Shown piece after piece: positions 43,980 to 53,660 of a stretch of 64,000 nucleotides of DNA. Positions within the stretch are counted from its first letter, which is position 1. Each line of letters opens with the position of its first letter. Source of the DNA: Macrosoma leucophasiata. Its lineage: Eukaryota > Arthropoda > Insecta > Lepidoptera > Hedylidae. A program made the position numbers and the translations under genes. The notes under the pieces were generated by a model, which was not told the DNA's origin, did not search any database, and saw only the letters and a program-made list of their open reading frames with translations. Location of the stretch: the NCBI GenBank assembly GCA_036365455.1, contig JAWQUS010000007.1, positions 22,646,001-22,710,000 on the forward strand, written 5' to 3'.

Positions 43980-44029
43980 CATTATATCAAGTCTACTAAT
44001 TTTATGCACCAAAGCCATATCCTATTAAT

Positions 44030-44220
44030 TTACTAATATTATAAATGCGTAATAAAAAGTCTGTGACTATGGATGTTTGTTACTCTTTCACGAAAAAACT
44101 GCTGGACGGATTTGTATGAAACTTTACAGTAATATAAGTTATACATTGGAATAATATATAGTCTACAATTTGTCATGATTAAAAGTACACGCGGACGAAG
44201 TTGCGGGCAAAACCTAGTGT
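44030..44220 (-). mobile_element. Tail-2 element
   Basis: Starts 'tactaatattataaatgcg' and ends 'gcggacgaagttgcgggcaa', the RTE-like 3' end in minus orientation. Confidence 0.65.
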
Positions 44221-44268
44221 AGATACAAAATAATCAACAGTTTTTGGATATAAGTGCAAGTTAACTGC

Positions 44269-44335
44269 CTCAGTAGCCTAGTGGTAGCAGGGTACGACTA
44301 CTACGCCGGATCCTGGGTTCGATGCCCAGGTCGAA
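44269..44335 (+). mobile_element. tSINE-1, tRNA head only
   Basis: Both pol III boxes are present ('agtagcctagtggtagcagg', 'tgggttcgatgcccaggtcg'), and the copy stops immediately after the tRNA part, as does 49953-50020. Confidence 0.8.
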
Positions 44336-44359
44336 CTGTCCATTACTATCCATCTATTA

Positions 44360-44897
44360 GGGCTCTGACTCACTAGGACGCCATGACGACGTGGCCGGCT
44401 ACGTATCCAAGCAATTAGTATGGTATGGACACATCGCCACAACGTAGCCAGATGGTATCAGTTAGGTTTTTTTTATGTAGTAAAAGTAGCAAACAAGTGC
44501 AGTGCAGTTCACATTGATGATAAGTGATAACTGCAGCCTATAGACACCCACACAATAACCAGAGGTCAAAATACAGATGCGCTGCCACTCCTGAGGCATT
44601 AAGTGTTATGCCTCTGTGCCGGAAATTACAGGCGTACATTACCACTTTACCGGAACACGATAGTGCTGAACACTACCATTTAGCGGCAAGTATATTAAGT
44701 AATGCGGTGGTGCCTACGCCCGCGAGCTCCGTCACTGGAGTTCTACCACCGGTATGTACGTAGTATGGTGTGGAGACGTTGTTACAACGTGGCCAGGTGG
44801 TATCATCAGTTCATCAGTTAGGTATCATGTGTTTCCATTCCAGCAGCTTGGATACGTAGCCGGGGACGTAGCCATGGCGTCCTAGTGAGTTAGAGGC
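44360..44897. mobile_element. Palindromic MITE split by a PolyA-290 copy
   Basis: Left arm 'actcactaggacgccatg' and 'ccggctacgtatccaagc' is mirrored at 44848-44895. Inner arms carry 'acaacgt.gccag.tggtatc' on both sides. The insertion at 44467-44753 separates them. Confidence 0.8.
44467..44753 (-). mobile_element. PolyA-290 retroposon, full length, nested
   Basis: Minus-strand copy from its T-run to the head 'accggtggtagaactccagt'. It is inserted in the palindromic MITE and therefore younger than it. Confidence 0.85.
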
Positions 44898-45169
44898 CTT
44901 ACTCTCCATCATAACACTATCCAAATATTGAAATAAAACTATTTTTACGGATTTATCTTGCGTATATTAAACTAAAATTATTTTTAAAATCAACCCGATG
45001 TTTCGGTCGCTTTTCAGCTTCCGTGGTCCCGGTATATGTTACGGTAAATGTAGATAGTGTGGTTATTATGTATAATTACCGGAAACTATGCATAATTACC
45101 AGTGCTCGTGGTAAAGGTAGTAAAAACTATCGAATACATTACTTTATTACATTTAGTTTTATCTTAGTG
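44898..45169. other. No gene; shares 'gtttcggtcgcttttcagct' with 37450-37490
   Basis: AT-rich with 'attaccgg' motifs that recur in 45770-45880. Confidence 0.4.
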
Positions 45170-45325
45170 ATATTCTTGACTTTACATATATATTTTATCT
45201 TGTGTGACATGTATCAATTGTTGTTCACTTTAATTTATTTTGTTTGTTTTTTGACGTGTCATAAGAGGTGCCTGTCACCCTAAATGAATAAATGAGTTTC
45301 TGATTCTGATTCTGAATCACATTTA
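45170..45325 (+). mobile_element. LINE-G 3' end
   Basis: Plus-strand copy ending 'gagtttctgattctgattct', preceded by 'ataagaggtgcctgtcaccc'. Confidence 0.75.
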
Positions 45326-45840
45326 CCTGCAATAAATATATAAAATAACCACACCCTTTTAGTAAATGTAGTAAATAATAAAAACAAACATCGGAATCCA
45401 ATGTTTATTAAAATCAAAACAATTCTAGTCCTAATTATAATAAAATTTGTTTACAAACAACATCAGACAAACAAAAATATTCCTCAAATATCAAGAGATC
45501 AAACCTTCTGTTTGGTTAAGCAAAACATACAATATATTCTTATTAAATTAACAAATCAAATATCAAGACGCCAAACCTTTTGTTTGGTTTTAAAAAAAAA
45601 AACCTAACACCGTCGCACCCTTCGACCTAACCTGGCTAAGTCGGGGGCGCCCACGGTCCCAGTCTTGCCTGCCCAAGAGAGATTGATTCATTAATCTACT
45701 CCCTAATAGGAATAAATCGTAGCCCCTGAGAGGCTATAATAATATGTCAACATTTACCACGGCTGCGCGGGAGTTTTATATAATTACCGGTAAATTTGAA
45801 TAATTCACTACATTGACCATGTGCGTTGGTGATTAATAGT
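45326..45840. other. No gene recognised
   Basis: 45470-45600 has a partial tandem duplication ('atatcaagag.tcaaacctt', '.ttctgtttggtt'). 45605-45760 is GC-richer and unassigned. Confidence 0.45.
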
Positions 45841-45874
45841 AATTATCTATAATTACCGGTAATTATAGATAATT
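45841..45874. repeat. 34-bp perfect palindrome, no spacer
   Basis: 17-base arms 'aattatctataattacc' and its exact complement meet with no loop, centred on ACCGGT. Confidence 0.95.
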
Positions 45875-45897
45875 GCCGATTGCTTACATTGACCGTG

Positions 45898-46113
45898 ACA
45901 TATACACTCAAACTCACGCTTACACTCACAGCCCCACACTAGGTATAAATCTGTGTCGTAGGTGCCGTTGTAGACCCACAACACATACTCAAACACCCAG
46001 ACCCGAATCAAATATCAGTAGGCCATACAAATATTTGTCCCGGCGTGGGAATCGAACCCGCGGCCCTTCGAATCAAACGGTCGACTCACACCGCTGGACT
46101 AACCGGGTCCTCA
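45898..46113 (-). mobile_element. tSINE-2 (tRNA-derived SINE), full
   Basis: Read on the minus strand: head 'gacccggttagtccagcggt' (A box region), 'gcgggttcgattcccacgcc' (B box), then 'ggacaaatatttgtatggcc', 'acccacaacacatactc' (complement) and a tail rich in 'gtgagtgtaagc'. A widespread lepidopteran SINE type. Confidence 0.85.
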
Positions 46114-46550
46114 GTACACATATTATAGTCTAATGTCTCCCATAGACATTTCTATTGGCAGTAGAGCTCCAGAGTAAGAACTCGTGGGCGCAAACATATT
46201 TGTAAAAAAAAATTGAATATTTAATTTAATTTGTTGTATGACACTGATAATGTGAATTTGATTTAATAATTATGATTGATGAACTAACATAGTCTAAGTA
46301 CAATTTACTAACAAAATGAGTCTGTATTTCATAATAAATGAAATATAGTTATATTTTAATATATTGTTAAATCATGACCCATGATAATATAACATTATGA
46401 ATTCGGTAGATAAAATTTATGAATATAAATTTTACTACAACATAATATTATATATATATTGTGATAAAGATAACAATAATCATACATTCATGGTTAGTGA
46501 ATACTGCAATTTAATGTTCTTGGGTTTTAATTGCAACCTTACAACACTAA

Positions 46551-46673
46551 GGGCGAGATTCACAGACCGCACTACGACTTTTCTTTGAGCAAAGTATACT
46601 TAGAACTGTCAGAAATGTACGGGTTTTGACAGTTCGAAGCGTAAAGTCGTAGTGCGGTCTGTGAATCTCGCCC
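46551..46673. mobile_element. 123-bp palindromic MITE
   Basis: 31-bp perfect TIRs: 46551-46581 ('gggcgagattcacagaccgc...') and 46643-46673. The related element at 60747-60885 has 'ggtgagattcacag' ends. Flanked by 'taa' / 'tag'. Confidence 0.85.
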
Positions 46674-47388
46674 TAGGCCTGGGTTGCACCACGATATTTA
46701 TCGCGATATAGAACGCGGAAAAGAGCTGTGTCGCTGCGTGATATTATTTTCGAAATTTGTGTATAGTCGCGTTTTTGTGGGTAAAAATGGTGGGATTTTT
46801 ATCATAAAACATTCGATAACGTTCACGGGTGTAGCAAAGTGATATTATGAAGTGAAAAGTGATTTTTCATGTTGCCTCCAAAAATTCGTAAGATCTCCTA
46901 GTAAAGTCCCCATCAATTTACTGGAGCCATCTCATCATATTCCACATGGAAGCATCCAATCATCCCCATCTTCTATATGGATATTTATTGTCATAAGAAA
47001 TGAAGATAAAAATCACTGAAGATTGGCTCTTAAGGACTGGAATTCGTGGCCGTAAAACAATTATAAAAAAAAAAATCTTTAAAAGTTAGAAAATTTAGAC
47101 TTTAGAAAATGATGTGAAATGTCATAGTCAAAGTTATTCCTTATCTCACTTAAAGAAATCTGTTAAAGTTAAAGCAGGATGTGAAATGTTACAATAACTT
47201 TTAAAAAAGTCGATATTTGTTGAAATCATTATTTTGGACAGATAATACCTACCCACATTTAACAAACCTTTAATAATTGTATGGTTGTTATTGGCTAAGA
47301 AAAGTCGAATCTCGATATTCTAGAGTATGATTTCGATTCATTGGATTGATTCAGTGCTGGATATCGATTAAAACAATCTATGTTATTT
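46674..47388. other. No gene recognised
   Basis: Starts 'ggcctgggttgcaccacgat', which looks like a MITE end without a visible partner. The remainder is AT-rich. Confidence 0.4.
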
Positions 47389-47674
47389 ACTGGTGGTAGT
47401 GCTCCAGTGAGCTCGCGGTCGTAGGCACCACCGCTAAACCTAATATACTTGCCGCTAAATGGTAGTGTTCAGCACTATCGTGCTCCGGTCAGGTAGTAAT
47501 GTACGGCCCTGTAATTTCCGGCACAGAGGCATAACACCTTAGGCCTCAGAAGTGGTAACGCATCTGTATTTTGACCTCTGGTCTTAGTGTGGGTGTCTAT
47601 AGGCTGCAGTCGTCACTTGACATCAATTTGAACTGCACGCTTGTTTGCTACTATCATTACATAAAAATAAAAAT
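47389..47674 (+). mobile_element. PolyA-290 retroposon, full length
   Basis: Head 'actggtggtagtgctccagt' with 'gacg' deleted from the hairpin loop; A-rich tail 'ataaaaataaaaa'. Confidence 0.85.
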
Positions 47675-48315
47675 GTATTTGGTCTAAGTAATCGATTTTT
47701 CAATAAATCTATCTCTGATCACCATCCCTACTTCACAATAAGCCGCGACCACGCCACACCATGCGATATTGATAACACTGTCTCCGCCTCGACGTCCGTT
47801 TACTATCTGTCTTGTGATTACGAAATCTCTGACCCCTTGACATTAACCCGAGACAACCCGGACGCATGCGTTACAATTACCTGAATGTCGATTTGGTAAT
47901 ACAATGATAAGGAATCTGACTAACAAACTTGTAACTGGTGGCATAGTTCTAATGACGACATGGCAGGAGTAGGAGTGTCACTCTCACTCCTTTTCTTAAT
48001 TTGTCTGTTTTATATCTTATATATCTATTCAGTATAAAACCGGTCAAGTGCGTGTCGGGCCACGCGCAGTGTAGGATTCCTTAGTTACAGAGTAAGAGAT
48101 GTAATGAAAGAAATAAATAAATATTTTCTATGGAGTTGTTCGAAATTTTCGAGTAAAATACATTTGGTCGACTATTACTCGCAAACTAGTAAAGCCAACT
48201 TAGGTGTGATTGTTTTCTTTTTAATTTAATTATATGTAGCTTCTATTGCCGTAACGTCTGAATTTCTAATAACAACCGTTTAGTGGGTAGGGGGGAGGAC
48301 ACTTGACTACAACGA
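47675..48315. other. No gene; small repeat ends
   Basis: 47934-47965 is a worn PolyA-290 head ('actggtggcatagttc'). 48030-48075 ('accggtcaagtgcgtgtcgg') is the end of the 29105-29348 repeat in minus orientation. Confidence 0.45.
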
Positions 48316-48791
48316 AAAGGAGATGTTGCAAGAATGTATGGACCTCCGGCCATGTATTGTACATAATATAATTAAACAGGTGAAATCAATATAAAAACGT
48401 TTTATACTGCATATTTTCACTTATTTAGCTTTGTTTGCAGTTACAAAATATTATTTGCAGTTAGAATTGCAACTCAAAACCAACATGGCGAATATGGCGG
48501 GGGATGTCATTCTGACATTTTCATTTTTAAAATTGTATTTTGATTATATAGTACTTGGAGAAAAAAGTAATATTATCTAAATACTATCGAAATCGATTGA
48601 TCCCAAGTGTCGGCTGTATCGCCGCCATGTTTAACATAGTTGAAAATGATAAAATCGTTTGAATTAAATGTGGTTGTAACTCTAAAATATATTCTTGAAT
48701 AAATTAATTGTATTTTTTTCGGATTCTTCTTTAATTTACCCATTTTTTGAGGACGTGTACGAACGAGAGCCGAGCTCGCAACATCTCCTTT
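48316..48791. mobile_element. 475-bp MITE with 14-bp TIR, copy 2
   Basis: Very similar to 15522-15996 along its full length, with 'aaaggagatgttgc' and 'gcaacatctccttt' ends. A few substitutions and single-base indels break the open frame seen in copy 1. Confidence 0.85.
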
Positions 48792-48843
48792 GCACCTTAA
48801 AGCTTAATAAGTCACGAACAGTTAACTAAATCAAAAAATGATC

Positions 48844-48990
48844 TATGGGGATTTTTCCATTTTTTGGAAATTTCCCAGTACCTCGAAGTTTGGTAATGTG
48901 CCCGGAGATGTCAACAGGCTCGCCACTAGCCTAGCACTAGCATGGGCCAAAAACGTAACCGGCGAATCGTGGGTGTTTGCATGTATGCAT
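48844..48990 (+). mobile_element. tSINE-1, body fragment
   Basis: From 'tttttggaaatttcccagta' to 'cgtgggtgtttgcatgtatg', with a small tandem oddity 'gccactagcctagcactagc' where other copies read 'gccacctgttaca'. Confidence 0.75.
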
Positions 48991-49195
48991 CTTGTTAATG
49001 ATTACGTTTAACTACACAGACAGGTTTATACCCAGTGTAAGCGTATTAAAAAAACTACAGTACAACCAACACAACTACACAGTGTCTACAATTACTTACA
49101 GTGCATAGCTCAAAATGGTTTAAGAGTTGCCATTTTCTAATAACAAGATGCAGGTCAAAATCGTGCGGTCCATGGATATTAAATAAAAAAATAAA
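48991..49195. other. No feature recognised
   Basis: AT-rich. Confidence 0.4.
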
Positions 49196-49385
49196 ATACG
49201 CTTACACTCACAGCCCCACAGTAGATATAAAACTGTGTCGTGGGTGCCGTTGTACACATACAACACATACACAAACACCCAGACCCGAAACAAATATCTG
49301 TAGGTCATACAAATATTTGCGGGAATCGAACCCGCGACTCTTCGAATCAAACGGTCATCTCACACCGCTGGACTAACCGGGTCGT
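49196..49385 (-). mobile_element. tSINE-2, near full
   Basis: Minus-strand copy with the B box read as 'cgggaatcgaacccgcgac' and head 'accgctggactaaccgggtc'; the 'ccggcgt' before the B box is deleted. Ends about 340 bp upstream of the first start codon of gene 1. Confidence 0.85.
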
Positions 49386-49728
49386 CGATATTCCATTTTA
49401 ATCACAAATTGTATATTAACAAAGCAGTAGTAAAACAGCCCAACTTATAACATCGTTAATGGACTTGCTCACGAAACCGGTTTTTAACTTGCATTCGTAA
49501 AGTTGATATTTCTTAAACGAACGGCGATGTTGGAAGTTATTTATTGTACGAATTTAATATAAAATTAAAAAGAATTGAGTTTGTGTTATTAATATTTAAC
49601 TTGATTTAACTAGGTACGTTGAAACAACAGCGACACGATAACTCAATCGGTTTCAAGACGTTGATACAACGCGTCGCGTTGATTCGTAAATGTTTTTTTT
49701 TAATTGTTAAGTGGAAAAGGTTCAAAAA
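49386..49728 (+). promoter_or_regulatory. Presumed promoter/5' UTR region of gene 1
   Basis: The 343 bp between the last upstream SINE and the ATG are free of recognisable repeats. No clear TATA box or initiator could be picked out, and the transcription start is unknown. The call rests on position only. Confidence 0.3.
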
Positions 49729-49881
49729 ATGTTGCGCGCGTCATTTCATTTGACAGCTGCCCTAATAAATACGTACTCACTGTGGTACGATCAGACTTAT
49801 GTGGATTTGCCGTTGCCGAAGAAGGAGTTACAAGAATTGCCATTACGGTCACGATGTATGTTCCTTACGATGTGGGATCTT
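49729..49881 (+). CDS. AIG1/ADTRP-like membrane hydrolase, gene 1, exon 1
   Basis: Encodes residues 1-51. The ATG at 49729 is the first in frame: a TAA lies 21 bp upstream (49708-49710). Residues 3-20 form the first membrane segment, and the exon ends ..SRCMFLTMWDL, where Thr47 aligns with the family's catalytic threonine (Thr43 in human AIG1, Thr47 in ADTRP; established knowledge). The donor is CTT|GTAAGT, a consensus site in phase 0. The next exon begins at 52679 after a 2797-bp intron packed with tSINE-1, PolyA-290 and MITE copies. Exon length and splice position are identical to gene 2. Confidence 0.85.
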
Positions 49882-49952
49882 GTAAGTTTATACTTATGTT
49901 ACCTTTTGTGGTCATTATTAAACGTTTGATAAATTTTCCATTCAGTAAACTG

Positions 49953-50020
49953 CATCAGTAGCCTAGTGGTAGCAGGTCACAACTACTACGCTTGGGTCCT
50001 GGGTTCGATGCCCGGGTCCC
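49953..50020 (+). mobile_element. tSINE-1, tRNA head only, in the gene 1 intron
   Basis: 'cagtagcctagtggtagcag' and 'tgggttcgatgcccgggtcc' present, with no SINE body. It lies 71 bp downstream of the exon 1 donor. Confidence 0.8.
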
Positions 50021-50025
50021 ATTTT

Positions 50026-50447
50026 ACTGGTGGTAGAGCTCCAGTGACGGAGCTGGCGGGCGTAGGCACCACCGCATTACCTAATATACTTGCCGCTAAA
50101 TGGTAGAGTTCAGCACTATCGTGTTCCGGTCAAGTGGTAATGTACGGCCCTGTAATTTCCGGCACAGAGGCATACCACCTTAGGCTTCAGGAGTGGTAAC
50201 GCATCTGCATTTTGGCCTTGGTCTTTGTGTGGGTGTCTATAGGCTGCAGTCATCATCAGATGCGTTGCCACCCCTGAGATCTTATAGTTATTATGTCTCT
50301 GTGATAGTTATTACGGGAACATACATTACCATCTTATCGGAACACGATAGTGCTGAACACTACCATTTAGCAGCAGATAAATTACCTAGGTATCTAATGC
50401 GGTGGAGCCTACGCCCTCGAGCTACTATACTAGAACTCTACCACCAA
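50026..50447. mobile_element. Two PolyA-290 copies joined in inverted orientation
   Basis: 50026-50256 is a plus copy cut at 'ctgcagtcatcat'. 50257-50447 is a minus copy of the variant subfamily ('gtgatagttattacgggaac'). Their 5' heads face outward, so the pair is a large inverted repeat in the intron of gene 1. Confidence 0.8.
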
Positions 50448-51024
50448 TGAAGAATAATTTATTTACATTGTAAATTATACCTACATTATTACATTATTAT
50501 CTAATAAATATTTTTTGTCGTTTCATTTTATTTCTGGTACATCTAGATTGTTACGTGCGTACATAAATTAAGTATACCTACACAATATATTTTTTTTACC
50601 ACTTCATGACATAAAAGAAACATTTAACATATCAACTATTATGTATTTACATTTTTAACTCGTTAAAATATGATCAGACTGTTCAACCAGAATCGTTGAT
50701 CAAAATGTATCCGATTGTTAAGCCACGTACGTACACATGCTGACTCTTGAAATAATTTTTTTCGTGACGTCAATACTCAACTCAAAAAATATTTTGGATC
50801 AAGAAGTATATAAAAACTTCATTTATGTAATGATTTTATCTCGATTCAATTTAATTAATGCGAGTAAACAGATTCTTAGTGCATCTTGTATCTGAGACCA
50901 AAGGTCAAGTACTTTGGACTTCATTGTTACATCGTCTTAAGCCGGTTACAAATATGCGAATATTTTATGTACTAATTAGGCCAAATTAAGCGTTTGTAAG
51001 GAATTTTGGCGGAGTGTGCGGTCC
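50448..51024. other. Intronic AT-rich sequence, nothing recognised
   Basis: 50985-51024 repeats 14514-14560. Confidence 0.45.
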
Positions 51025-51056
51025 GCCGCGACCGGTGGGTCGAGTTGCTCTATGGT
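51025..51056. mobile_element. Solo end of the 8-bp-TSD MITE
   Basis: 'ggtccgccgcgaccggtgg' and 'gttgctctatgg' match the terminal repeat of 38072-38393. Confidence 0.6.
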
Positions 51057-51129
51057 AGATAGCAGTTTATTTGCATCTATGCTATGGACTTCACATTATT
51101 TAATTTTTATGATAATCTGTACCACATTT

Positions 51130-51190
51130 ATGATTGAATGCATGCATTTACCTCTGCCTACCCCTTCGGGGATTACAGGCTTGAAGTTAG
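51130..51190 (+). mobile_element. tSINE-1, last 60 bp
   Basis: 'gaatgcatgcatttacctct' to 'ggattacaggcttgaagtta'. Confidence 0.7.
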
Positions 51191-51263
51191 GTGTGTACTA
51201 CATTTAAGCTCTCATTGAAAAGAGCTCTTACTGTGTTTGTTGGGTAGCAGAGTTCTTCTCAGA

Positions 51264-51541
51264 CATAGAGCAACACCGGAGGGGAGTATCCATATGCAGG
51301 CTTTCCCCTCTGTCAAAGTACAAGCCCAAATGGGCCTATACTTGTCGCCTAGATCTTTAAATGTGTGCGTGAAATTGTTTATGTGTTTTGTTAAACTCAA
51401 GGTGCGAGTTTCGTAGTAATAGACGAGTTTTGTAGTGTGCGGGTGTGTCGTACGCATTCCCCCCGCAAAAAATGACAGACTGTTTACGCTATGGCTACTC
51501 CCCTCCAGTCCGCCGCGGCCGGTGGCCCGTGTTGCTCTATG
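51264..51541. mobile_element. 8-bp-TSD MITE, copy 2, in the gene 1 intron
   Basis: Ends 'catagagcaac' and 'gttgctctatg', same internal sequence as 38072-38393 in the same orientation ('gcaggctttcccctctgtca', 'tgtgtgcgtgaaattgttt'). The flanks 'ttctcaga' / 'ttatcagc' look like a worn 8-bp duplication (6 of 8 bases agree). Confidence 0.85.
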
Positions 51542-51710
51542 TTATCAGCAGTGACTGCACTTGGAACTCTGCTAAGTGAATAACTTGATCTTGACGAATA
51601 AGTTTTTCTTTTTCTTCATTTATAATCATTGAAAGAATTGAAAAATTTTGTGATAATTATATTTTAACTAAGTAGGTACCTACTTTAAATTCTATTTTCA
51701 ATTAACTATT

Positions 51711-51765
51711 AATATCTATATGTTTTTGCTTTTACATATAGTAAAAGCAAAAACATATAGATATT
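51711..51765. repeat. Perfect hairpin, 25-bp arms, 5-nt loop, in the gene 1 intron
   Basis: 51711-51735 is the exact reverse complement of 51741-51765 around 'atata'. The motif 'catatag..att' then reappears twice more just downstream (51769-51800), so the locus has re-duplicated locally. Confidence 0.9.
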
Positions 51766-51800
51766 GAAATATAGATATTGAATAGAAAAACATATAGACG

Positions 51801-52069
51801 TAATGGTTATTCACTCTAGGTAATTTATGATTTCTTTACGTTTTGAAAGTATCTGTAAACATATGTAGGAAATAAAAATATTTCCTTTCTTTCTCTTGAA
51901 TAGATGAATAATCTTTTAAGCTAGATTTGCTCTTAAAACAAAATTTCGCAAATAATGTGTTACATCTAAAATGTAAAACATTTTTAGACAAGTGTGTGAT
52001 ACTTAAATCACGATGTAGGTAATGCTCTTATTATAATAATAAGAATCACGATTATTATTGTTGTTATAA
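51801..52069. other. Intronic AT-rich sequence, nothing recognised
   Basis: No frame, no repeat seen. Confidence 0.4.
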
Positions 52070-52203
52070 TCATCATTTCAGCTAAAAGACGGCCACAGCT
52101 GAACAAAGGCCTCCCCCAAAGAATGCCACAACGAACGGTCGTCGGTTCCCCTCGTGGGGCGCCTGCCTATGCTTCGTCTTCCCTTACGCGGTCGCCACTC
52201 GCG
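52070..52203 (-). pseudogene. LINE ORF2 C-terminal and 3' fragment
   Basis: On the minus strand this carries the 'cattctttgggggaggcct' / 'gttcagctgtgg' end of the LINE at 56505-56790, with the upstream 'gcgagtggcgaccgcgtaag' coding for the ..EWRP(R).. region. No intact frame. Confidence 0.65.
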
Positions 52204-52243
52204 TTGTTATAATAACTTCTATCGAAATAGTTTCAGTAAAGAC

Positions 52244-52544
52244 GTAACTTCGTAACTTCACGCCTGTAATCTCCGAAGGGGTAGGCAGAGGTAAATGCAT
52301 ACATTCAAGCATACATGCAAACACCTACGATTCGCCGGTTACGTTTTTGGCCCATATCACGGGTGACGAGCCTGTTGACATCTCCGGGCACATTACCAAA
52401 CTTCGAGGTACTGGGAAATTTCCAGAAAATGGAAAAATCCCAATAGACTACACCATTGTCTCTGATAACCCCCTACCCGGGAATCGAAGGACCTCAGCGT
52501 AGTAGTAGTAGCCTACTACCACTAGGCTACCGAGGCAGTTTTTT
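52244..52544 (-). mobile_element. tSINE-1, full length, with 13-bp TSD
   Basis: Complete minus-strand copy (A box complement 'ctaccactaggctaccgagg', B box region partly deleted). It is flanked by exact direct repeats 'tttcagtaaagac' at 52231-52243 and 52545-52557. It lies 134 bp upstream of exon 2 of gene 1. Confidence 0.9.
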
Positions 52545-52678
52545 TTTCAGTAAAGACAGTGTTGCTTTATCGGATATAGGTATTCAACAATACAGTAGCG
52601 TCAGTAGCCACATTGTTTTAACCTGAATAAACTCAAGACGACCATTAAGGAAACATTAGCATCGTTTGTTTGTTTCAG

Positions 52679-53227
52679 GCACTACAAACAATTTACTTCT
52701 ACATTGCCTTCTCCAACGACGTGTTTGGGTCCCAAGCAAAAGGCCCCAAAAATATGCCCTTTATACGGAAAGTCAAGGACACGCTTTTCTCACTAGCGTT
52801 TCCTCTCGCCATATACGTTTCCGTAGCATTCTGGGGAATCTATGCAGTAGACAAAGATCTCATATTTCCTGACCACATTGAAAAACTATATCCAGTGTGG
52901 CTGAACCACGTGATGCACACAACTGTTGCTGTGTTCATACTAATCGAGATGATGACGTCATATCGGTGTTACCCGACGCGAAAAGTCGGTGTTAGTATTA
53001 TTTTGATTTTTAACATGACGTATACCATTTGGATGTTTTATTTGTACTCATGGACTGAGGTGTGGGTGTACCCGATTTTTGATCATCTAAACTGGCCTTT
53101 ACGTGTGGTTTTTGTTGGTGGTAGCCTGTTCATTGGCTATGTATTTTATGTTTTTGGTGAAAAACTAAACAGTGTATTTTGTTCAAACAAGAATTATTAC
53201 GCGAATGGAAAAGTTAAAGGTCGCTAA
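52679..53227 (+). CDS. AIG1/ADTRP-like membrane hydrolase, gene 1, exon 2
   Basis: Encodes residues 52-233 and the TAA stop. The acceptor is TTTGTTTCAG|GCA, in phase with exon 1. Family (FAR-17a/AIG1-like): five or six membrane passes; here hydrophobic spans fall at about 46-62, 86-107, 130-146, 156-176 and 193-212. Hallmarks seen: SLAFP (89-93), FW.IYA.D (102-109), YPVWLNHVMHTT (122-133) with the catalytic His at 131, IEMMTS (140-145) and GEKLN (211-215). AIG1 and ADTRP hydrolyse fatty-acid esters of hydroxy fatty acids (FAHFAs) using that Thr/His pair (established for the mammalian proteins); the insect substrate is inferred. About half of residues match gene 2. An AATAAA follows 14 bp after the stop. 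Confidence 0.9.
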   Translation, partial: ALQTIYFYIAFSNDVFGSQAKGPKNMPFIRKVKDTLFSLAFPLAIYVSVAFWGIYAVDKDLIFPDHIEKLYPVWLNHVMHTTVAVFILIEMMTSYRCYPTRKVGVSIILIFNMTYTIWMFYLYSWTEVWVYPIFDHLNWPLRVVFVGGSLFIGYVFYVFGEKLNSVFCSNKNYYANGKVKGR

Positions 53228-53240
53228 GTTTAATTAAGTA

Positions 53241-53246
53241 AATAAA
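53241..53246 (+). terminator. Polyadenylation signal AATAAA, gene 1
   Basis: Canonical hexamer starting 14 bp after the stop codon; the implied 3' UTR is very short. Confidence 0.6.
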
Positions 53247-53564
53247 AATTGTTTAAAACTTACTTTTTTGTATTATTTCAATCTTTTTAGCCGACTTCAC
53301 AAAAAGGAGGAGGTTTTCAATTCGTCCGGATCTTTTTTTTTACTTACAAAAGTTATTACCTAAATGGAATCCATTTTATATAGATTAAGTACCTAATTAA
53401 TTAAGAGAAAAACAACATAAAATAGTGTTGATTAATGAGCACTGTAATAACTATCTATCTTAAGATTGTGACAATAATATGAAAAACTCACACAAAAAAT
53501 AAAAGTGTCACTCTAATGACGACTATTTATTTTATTTTTAAGGTTCACTTTGGCATATTAATCA
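53247..53564. other. Intergenic, AT-rich
   Basis: 53283-53340 is a worn 'ggttttcaattcgtccgg' tail (compare 26985-27200). The rest is unassigned. Confidence 0.45.
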
Positions 53565-53660
53565 ATGTATTAATAGTTTGTAATTTTTTTTGTAATTTGA
53601 CATATCACAAAAAAAATATTATTTCCAAGTGATTAAATGAGTTTTTGATTTTACTAGTTT
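53565..53660 (+). mobile_element. LINE-G 3' end, short
   Basis: 'atttccaagtgattaaatga' and 'gagtttttgattt' match (inverted) the 21926-21985 fragment. Confidence 0.5.

Noticed and set aside
52666..52872. 68-codon frame overlapping exon 2 of gene 1, and similarly 61224-61475 over exon 2 of gene 2
   Set aside because: Alternative-frame shadows of the AIG1-like exons, with different residues in each gene.
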